A DNA stretch of 64,000 nucleotides from Prauserella marina. GTDB taxonomy: Bacteria; Actinomycetota; Actinomycetes; Mycobacteriales; Pseudonocardiaceae. Below are positions 58,488-64,000 of the stretch, in pieces. A program made the position numbers and the translations under genes. The notes under the pieces are model-generated. The model had not been told where the DNA came from. It worked only from the letters and a program-made list of their open reading frames with translations, and did no database searches. The stretch's first letter is position 1. Each line of letters begins with the position of its first letter. The DNA lies in the NCBI RefSeq assembly GCF_002240355.1, contig NZ_CP016353.1, positions 3,088,501 through 3,152,500 on the forward strand. The letters are read 5' to 3'.

Positions 58488-60603
58488 TCAGGAGCGCAGC
58501 CTTCCGGTGATGTCACAGGGCGGGCAGGGCGCGCCGAACAGTTCACCGGTCGCCGTGTCGGCTCCGGCGTCCCGCCACCAAGCAGCCTGCCGAGCGGTGG
58601 TGACACCGTCGACGGTCACACTCGCTCCCGCCTTGTGGGCCAGCGGCACGAGCGTGTGCAATCCCGTCGAATCGTCGCCGCTCGCGCGTTCGACGAGCCG
58701 TTTGTCGACGCGCATGCTCCGCACGGGAAGGTCCTGCGCGGCGGCGATGTCGGCCGGGCCGAGATCGCCGCCGTCGATCCCGGCCCGGATTCCCGCGTCC
58801 GCGAGTGCGGTCAAGTTCACGACCGCATCGTGCAGTTGTAGCGCGCGAGCGGGAAAGCCCACCGTGAGCCGCCGTGGAGTGAGCCCGGATTCCTGCCTGG
58901 CCTGCTGAATCCTGGCGACGAGGCCGGAGTCCAGTGCCTGGTGCGCGGTCAGCCCGATCGAGAGCATGAGTTCCGGGTCGCCGCTCTGTTGCCACCACAC
59001 GACCTGGCCCATCGCGACGCGCCACACCGCCTCGCCGAGCGGGAGAATGAAACCGGTCTGCTCCGCCAGCGCCGAACACCGGTCGTGCCCGATGGTGCCG
59101 AGGGCGGGGTGGTCCCACGACAACCGCGCTTCGACGCCGACGGTCCGGAAGTCGGTCAACCGCACCCACGGCTGGTAGCGCACGGACAGCTGGCCGTTCT
59201 CCCAGGCTCCGGGCAAACCGGCAGCCAGCGCGTGCGCTTGCCTGTCTCGCGTGTCCCTGTCCTGGTCGGCGGCGGCCCATTGGCCCTTGCCCCGCGCTTT
59301 GGCCCTGCGCAGGGCCAATCCGGCGTCGCGGAGTATCGCGTCGGGACCGGCCGAGGGCGCGCGCGTTCCCGCGACGCCCGCGCTGACCGAGATCGCGATG
59401 CCGTCGTCACCGACGAAGAGCGGTTCGGCCAGTTCCCTGTGGACCTCCGCGATGAGGGCGCCCGGATCCGGTGGCGTCGCGGAGTTCTCGATCACGACGC
59501 CGAACTCGTCGGCGTCAAGCCGGGCGACCATGGCTTCGTGGCCGGCGAACGCGTTCTCCAGCTGCCCCGCGACGTGCACGAGGACTCGTTCCGCCGCCGG
59601 GCCACCGAGTCCGGTGCGGACGAGGCTGAATTCGTCGATGTCGAACAGGAACACGGTGACGCCGAGATCGGCACCGGGCAGCACGCCTTCGAGGTGGGTG
59701 GTGAAGAACTGCCGGTTGGGAAGGCCGGTCAGGGCGTCGTGCAGGGCCTGCCTGCTCAGTTCGTTGCGCAGCAGGGTCAGTTCGGTGCCGTCTTCGAAGA
59801 CCGCGCTGAACCGATAGGGCCGGCCGTCCGCGTCGCGCAGCACGGACAGGGCCAGCGAGATGTCGGCGGCGTCGCCTTCCCCGCGCAGCAGGCGCAACGG
59901 CCGGGTGATGCGCTCACCCTCGTGCTTCAGCAAATCCGCGAGGTCTTCGCGCAAGTCTTGGAGTGAGCCGGGGTGCGTGATGTCGCCGAGGCAGAGCTGG
60001 GAAAGCTGAGCGGGCGAGTATTCCAGGATCGCGCACGCCGTCGTTGTGGCGCACGATCCGCTCGTCCAGCCCGATGTCCAGAATGCCGCTCGACGAGGAC
60101 CTTGCGACCTCGTCGAACCGGGCTTCGCTTCGCTCAAGGTTGCTTCGCGCGTCCCGGACCGCCTTGACCAGCGTGCGCTGCATGTGGTCCTGCTGCGCGA
60201 GTGTCGCGCGCAGGCTGGCCGTGACGAAGCCGGAAGCCAGCGAGCCGAGCCCGAGGATGATCCGCTCCGCGAACCGCTCGGCGGGCTGGAACCGGGCCAG
60301 CGAGGGCAGTCCTTTGCCGAGCGTGTCGATCGTGCAGCGCAACCCCGCCTCGCCGACGTAGCCGAGATCGACGAGGCGTTCGCCGACCAAGGCCGCCGCC
60401 TCCGTGTTCGCCGGTCCCTTTTCGATCGCGGCGCACAATTCGGCGAGCAGGCTTCTGAGCTGGTCGCCGAAAACCTCGCCTTCCAAGGACACGACGACGT
60501 GTCCGCTGAGCTGGTAGACCCATTTGCGGGCCAGCAGTGTCTCGTCGCGGGAGTCATCCGGATATCCGGGTGCGCCCGCCCGATCTCTGGGTGGGTTCGG
60601 CAT
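58488..60603 (-). pseudogene. PAS-GGDEF-EAL protein, frameshifted and catalytically degenerate
   Basis: The N-terminal part (from ATG 60603) reads to ARSSSSGILDIGLDERIVRH, a PAS-like end. At about 60035-60050 the frame is lost and continues in another frame as CAILEYSPAQLSQLCLGDI. A GGDEF domain follows with ALHDALTGLPNRQFF but RLDADEFGVV in place of GGDEF. An EAL domain has VGVEARLSW instead of EAL, and DGGDLGP in place of DDFGTG. Both enzymatic sites look dead. If the frameshift is a sequencing error, the protein of about 705 residues could be a c-di-GMP receptor. Confidence 0.72.
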
Positions 60604-60780
60604 TCACATGACCCTGCCGTGAAGGTTTGGATTGGAAATGACCGGCGGAATCTTACCCACACGACGACGGCCGCCGCTCACCTGACGGAGTGAAACCACG
60701 GTCCGGGTTTTGACAATCGTTCGGCCCATGAATGACACCTTGATGCAAGGCCGTCAGAATCATGTGGCGGATGCGTTTTG

Positions 60781-61599
60781 TCAGGGTTTTCGGCCCACGC
60801 CCCCGTAAACGAGCATGTTCATGTCGGGTTTATCGGATATGTCCGCGGGCCCGCGTGGCCGCCATTCTCCGCAGCCGACGAGTCCGGGCTCGACGAGTTC
60901 GAACCCGGCGAACAACGCGGTTATTTCGGCATGGCCGCGGGCATTGACCTGATCAGGGCTCTTGCTCTTTTTGATGACGTCGGTCGCCTCGGTGAGGTTG
61001 TCGCCCTGATGGTCGGCCGACACGTGGGTCATCGCGAGCTGAGAACCGCTCGCGAGGGGTGCCAGATACCGTTTCATGAGACCTGCCGGATCCGAATCGT
61101 CGGGAATCCAGTGCAGCATCAGCAACATCAACAGGCCGACCGGTTCGTCGAGATCGAGCAGATTCCGCGCGGCGGAGCTGGCGAATATGGCCTCCGGTTC
61201 GCGCATGTCCGCGTTGAGGACGGCCGCCCTTTCGTTTCCGGTGAGGATCAGTTCGCTGTGCGCGACCGCGACCGGATCGCGGTCGACGTAGAGCACTCTG
61301 CACTCCGGGTCGCGTCCCTGCGCGACCTCGTGCACGTTGGCCACGGTCGGGATTCCCGACCCGATATCGAGGAATTGCCTGATCCCGCTGTCCATCATGA
61401 AACGCACGGCCCTGGCGAGAAAAGCCCTGTTGACGCGTGCGGCGTGCCGCAATCCCGGCATCACCCTCTCGATCTTGTCGCCGATCTCCCTGTCGACGGC
61501 GAAATTGTGGCCGCCACCGAGCAGATAGTCGTAGGTGCGGGCCATGCTGGGCACGGAGATGTCGACTCCGTCGGGAATCCAGGCGTGATCTTCGGTCAC
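60781..61599 (-). CDS. SAM-dependent methyltransferase, DUF574 family
   Basis: The 272-residue protein starts with the family signature VPSMARTYDYLLGGGHNFAV and has RFLD-like FLDIGSGIPTVANVHEVAQG (SAM motif I) and VLYVDRDPVAVAHSELIL. This DUF574/Methyltransf_19 group is abundant in actinomycetes; some are proposed to act in signalling or secondary metabolism. The GTG at 61599 follows GAGGTG. It is divergent from the P450 gene. Confidence 0.88.
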   Translation of the reverse strand: MTEDHAWIPDGVDISVPSMARTYDYLLGGGHNFAVDREIGDKIERVMPGLRHAARVNRAFLARAVRFMMDSGIRQFLDIGSGIPTVANVHEVAQGRDPECRVLYVDRDPVAVAHSELILTGNERAAVLNADMREPEAIFASSAARNLLDLDEPVGLLMLLMLHWIPDDSDPAGLMKRYLAPLASGSQLAMTHVSADHQGDNLTEATDVIKKSKSPDQVNARGHAEITALFAGFELVEPGLVGCGEWRPRGPADISDKPDMNMLVYGGVGRKP

Positions 61600-61760
61600 G
61601 GGAAACACCTCTTCGTCGGCGAAGGGGACGAGCTTAGCGGCTGGGCCAAGGGGCGGTGGCCTTCGGTGGAACGCCTTGTATCCCACCCGAACGGTCTACT
61701 GCGCACTTCCGCCAGACGGGCCTATATTTGTCGTCCCATTCGGCGTCGAACGGAGTAGAG

Positions 61761-63092
61761 ATGTCCGCTCCGGTGGCGCCGGGCCGCTGGCCTTTGCTGG
61801 GGCATACTCCCGCGATGCTGCGCCGCCGGTTCGCGTTCACCTCGGCGCTGCGCGAACACGGCGACATCGTGACGATCTTCCTCGGCCCGATGCGCGTGCA
61901 TGTCGTCACCAGCCCTTCGCTGACCCATGAGGTCCTTGTCGCCAAGGGCGGAAGTTTCAGCAAGGGCGCCATGTTCGACAAGTTCGCGCCATATCTCGGA
62001 AACGGGCTGCTGCTGTCGAACGGGAAGTTCCACCTTCGGCAGCGCAGGCTGATCCAGCCCGCGTTCCACCGCGACCGGATCGCGCGGTACGCGACGACGA
62101 TGGTGTCGGCGGCGACCGAACTGACCGATTCGTGGCGAGCCGGTGAGGTGCGGGCCGTCGAGGAGGACATGCAGGCTCTCGCGGTCACGATCGTCGGCGA
62201 GGCGCTGTTCTCCACCGATATCGGAAAGCGGGCCATCGCCGAGGCGCGCAGGTCGATCTTCCTGGTGATCAAACAGGGGATGGCGCGGGCGCTGTCGCCG
62301 GGCATCGTTGAGCGGCTTCCGTTGCGTGCCAACAGGGAATTCGACGAGGCGATCGCGCGTATGCGCGCGATCGGCATGGAGGTCATCGCCGATTCTCGCG
62401 AAGGTGGAGCCGATCACGGCGACGTGCTGTCGATGCTGTTGCTCGCGCAGCACGAGGACACCGGCGCCGGAATGACCGACCGGCAGGTCTACGACGAGGT
62501 GCTCACCCTGCTGACGGCGGGAATCGAGACGACGGCGCTGGCGCTGGCCTGGGTTTTCCACGAGGTCGCCGCGCATCCGGACGTGGAAAGGAAATTGCAC
62601 GCGGAACTGGACGAGGTGCTGGAAGGGCCGGTGACGTTCGCCGACATTCCGCGATTGACCTACACCGCGCGAGTCGTGGACGAGGTACTGCGCATGTATC
62701 CGGTGTGGATTCTCATGCGGCGCGCGCTGACCGATGTCGAACTCGGGGGCGTGCGCATTCCGGAAGGCGCTGAGGTTATCGTGAGTCCACACGCGCTTCA
62801 TTTCGATCCGGATTCCTACGAGGACCCGCATCGTTTCGACCCCGACCGGTGGTCGCCCGCTCGCGCGAAGGATATTCCCAAAGGGGCTTTCATTCCGTTC
62901 GGGGCAGGAACCCGGCAATGCGTGGGCAACGTTTTCGCGAGGACCGAAATCATCATCACGCTGGCGACCGTGGCCGCGAAATGGTGGCTGGTGCCCGTTC
63001 CCGGAAAACCGGTGAAGATGAAATTCACCTCCGCCGCTTACCCGGACGGGCTGCTGATGACGGTGACGCCGCGGACGCCCCGCGAACAGTGA
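61761..63092 (+). CDS. Cytochrome P450
   Basis: The 443-residue monooxygenase has the I-helix oxygen motif AGIETT (residues 253-258), the K-helix ExxR in VVDEVLRMYP, and the heme loop PFGAGTRQCVGN with Cys387 as the iron ligand. The N-terminus PGRWPLLGHTPAMLRRRF resembles bacterial P450s of terpene and fatty-acid type. No ferredoxin or reductase gene is next to it, so redox partners are elsewhere. GGAGTAG precedes the ATG at 61761. Confidence 0.9.
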   Translation: MSAPVAPGRWPLLGHTPAMLRRRFAFTSALREHGDIVTIFLGPMRVHVVTSPSLTHEVLVAKGGSFSKGAMFDKFAPYLGNGLLLSNGKFHLRQRRLIQPAFHRDRIARYATTMVSAATELTDSWRAGEVRAVEEDMQALAVTIVGEALFSTDIGKRAIAEARRSIFLVIKQGMARALSPGIVERLPLRANREFDEAIARMRAIGMEVIADSREGGADHGDVLSMLLLAQHEDTGAGMTDRQVYDEVLTLLTAGIETTALALAWVFHEVAAHPDVERKLHAELDEVLEGPVTFADIPRLTYTARVVDEVLRMYPVWILMRRALTDVELGGVRIPEGAEVIVSPHALHFDPDSYEDPHRFDPDRWSPARAKDIPKGAFIPFGAGTRQCVGNVFARTEIIITLATVAAKWWLVPVPGKPVKMKFTSAAYPDGLLMTVTPRTPREQ

Positions 63093-63112
63093 GAAACAGT
63101 GGAGGTAGTTTC

Positions 63113-64000
63113 GTGCACAGCCGTTTTCGTCGGCTTGGTGCCGTTGTCGGCGCGGCGCTCGGTCTCACTCTCGTCGTCGCGCCCGGCCCCGCGGGGGCAG
63201 GTCCGGCGGCGACGTGCGAGGACCTGCGGACCCCCGTGACCGTCGCCGGTACGGCGCAGGCCATGTACGGCAGGCTGTGTGTGCCCGCAGGGGCGACACA
63301 GGTCCAGGTGCTCATTCCCGGCGGCACCTACGACAGCTCGTACTGGGACATCGGGTACGAACCGTCGCTTCGCTCCTACCGGCTCGCGATGAACGAGGCG
63401 GGAATCGCGACGCTGGCGCTCGACCGGCTGGGAACCGGGCGGAGTTCGAAACCGCTCAGCGCGCTGGTGACCGCGTCGGCCCAGGCCAGTGCCGCTCATC
63501 AGGTGATACGGACGCTGCGGCCGAGATTCGACGAGGTCGTCGTCGGCGGCCATTCGATCGGCGCGGCGATGGCGATGATCGAGGCGGGCAACTACCACGA
63601 CGTCGACGGTGTCGTCGTCACGGACATGACCCACCGGATGAACTATCTGACGGTGATCCCGGTGCTGGCCAACATGATTCCGGCCCCGCTCGACCCCGTT
63701 CTCCGGAGCAGGGGACTCGACCTCGGCTATCTCACGACGGCACCCGGCACGCGCTACGACGCGTTCCACTCCCCGGGGCCGGAGGACGACGGCGCGATCG
63801 CCTACGACGAGTCCACGAAGGATGTCTTCGCCGCGACGGAGGCCGTCGACACGATTCTGATGACCAACGTGGTCATCCCGGCGACGAAGCGGATCGACGT
63901 GCCGGTGCTGCTCGTCGTCGGTGACGGCGACGAGCACTTCTGCGGCGCGCCGCTGGGCAGCGATTGTTCCTCGGCCGAGGCGCTGCGGGCTTCGGAGGCA
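63113..64000 (+). CDS. Secreted alpha/beta hydrolase, truncated by the window end
   Basis: The first 296 codons are visible and open to the edge. A signal peptide ends at GPAGAGPAA. The nucleophile elbow VGGHSIGAAM gives Ser of GxSxG, and LLVVGDGDEHFC carries the likely acid Asp and nearby residues. Two or more cysteines fit an exported enzyme. It could be an esterase or lipase. GGAGGTAG lies before the GTG, 20 bases after the P450 gene, so the two may be co-transcribed. Confidence 0.8.
   Translation, partial: MHSRFRRLGAVVGAALGLTLVVAPGPAGAGPAATCEDLRTPVTVAGTAQAMYGRLCVPAGATQVQVLIPGGTYDSSYWDIGYEPSLRSYRLAMNEAGIATLALDRLGTGRSSKPLSALVTASAQASAAHQVIRTLRPRFDEVVVGGHSIGAAMAMIEAGNYHDVDGVVVTDMTHRMNYLTVIPVLANMIPAPLDPVLRSRGLDLGYLTTAPGTRYDAFHSPGPEDDGAIAYDESTKDVFAATEAVDTILMTNVVIPATKRIDVPVLLVVGDGDEHFCGAPLGSDCSSAEALRASEA

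Noticed and set aside
61761-63092. P450 as part of a terpene cluster
   Set aside because: The N-terminus resembles terpene-type P450s, but there is no terpene synthase or prenyltransferase in the window.

Overview
The window is 64 kb of very GC-rich DNA, tightly packed with genes on both strands. GTG starts are frequent and many neighbouring genes overlap by four bases (ATGA or GTGA). The gene content points to an actinomycete, most likely in or near the Pseudonocardiaceae (Amycolatopsis/Prauserella type). Signs are a mycothiol-dependent maleylpyruvate isomerase, a DUF574 methyltransferase, DUF3558/DUF6191/DUF6194 proteins, a MocR regulator and several apparently leaderless regulatory genes. 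The genus cannot be fixed from sequence reading alone. The region looks like accessory chromosome rich in catabolic modules, each with its own regulator. I see no rRNA, tRNA, CRISPR array, insertion sequence or prophage.

Layout. 0-5.2 kb: DUF2252 protein, small alarmone synthetase, AraC regulator, DUF3558 lipoprotein. 5.2-8.8 kb: FAD oxidoreductase plus MFS transporter, divergent from a LysR regulator. 8.8-13.8 kb: a complete gentisate pathway (FAD hydroxylase, gentisate dioxygenase, fumarylpyruvate hydrolase, mycothiol-dependent maleylpyruvate isomerase) divergent from an IclR regulator. 13.8-18.6 kb: a DUF6191 gene between two 21-bp repeat arrays, a methyltransferase, an MHS-family transporter, a DUF6194 protein and a secreted HAD phosphatase. 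18.7-26 kb: MocR/LysE pair, enoyl-CoA hydratase/TetR pair, GNAT, a Pro/Gln-rich membrane protein, and a TetR/DHA2 efflux pair. 26-33.9 kb: a molybdenum-hydroxylase operon (FAD, 2Fe-2S and a split molybdopterin subunit) with EthD-like, MoxR (CoxD-like), VWA (CoxE-like) and amidohydrolase genes, divergent from a GntR/FCD regulator.

34-36.6 kb: NAD(P)-binding protein, CPBP protease, LapA-like protein, then a gene-free stretch filled by two opposed 21-bp repeat arrays. 36.6-40.7 kb: a four-carbon acid-sugar operon (KdgT-type permease, DUF1537 kinase, PdxA2-type dehydrogenase, GntR/UTRA regulator) behind a strong inverted repeat. 40.7-46 kb: a stand-alone condensation-domain protein, a DeoR regulator, a membrane-anchored protein, decayed remnants of a sugar ABC permease and of galT, and an AhpD-like protein whose promoter carries two CsoR-type palindromes. 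46.5-52.7 kb: a PucR-type regulator and a full 2-oxoacid dehydrogenase operon (E3, E1 alpha, E1 beta, E2). 52.7-64 kb: CoA transferase, XRE-cupin regulator, GntR/UTRA-YeiH divergent pair, an orphan response regulator, a frameshifted and catalytically degenerate PAS-GGDEF-EAL gene, DUF574 methyltransferase, cytochrome P450 and a truncated secreted alpha/beta hydrolase.

The most unusual feature is the family of exactly 21-bp-periodic arrays (13.76, 14.2, 35.9 and 36.3 kb). Three of the four share a nearly identical 40-bp end. They lie in two back-to-back pairs outside genes, and each is consistent with a repeated heptapeptide of the type xADLxxL when read outward. The least explained gene system is the CoxDE-containing molybdenum-hydroxylase operon, whose substrate I cannot assign.
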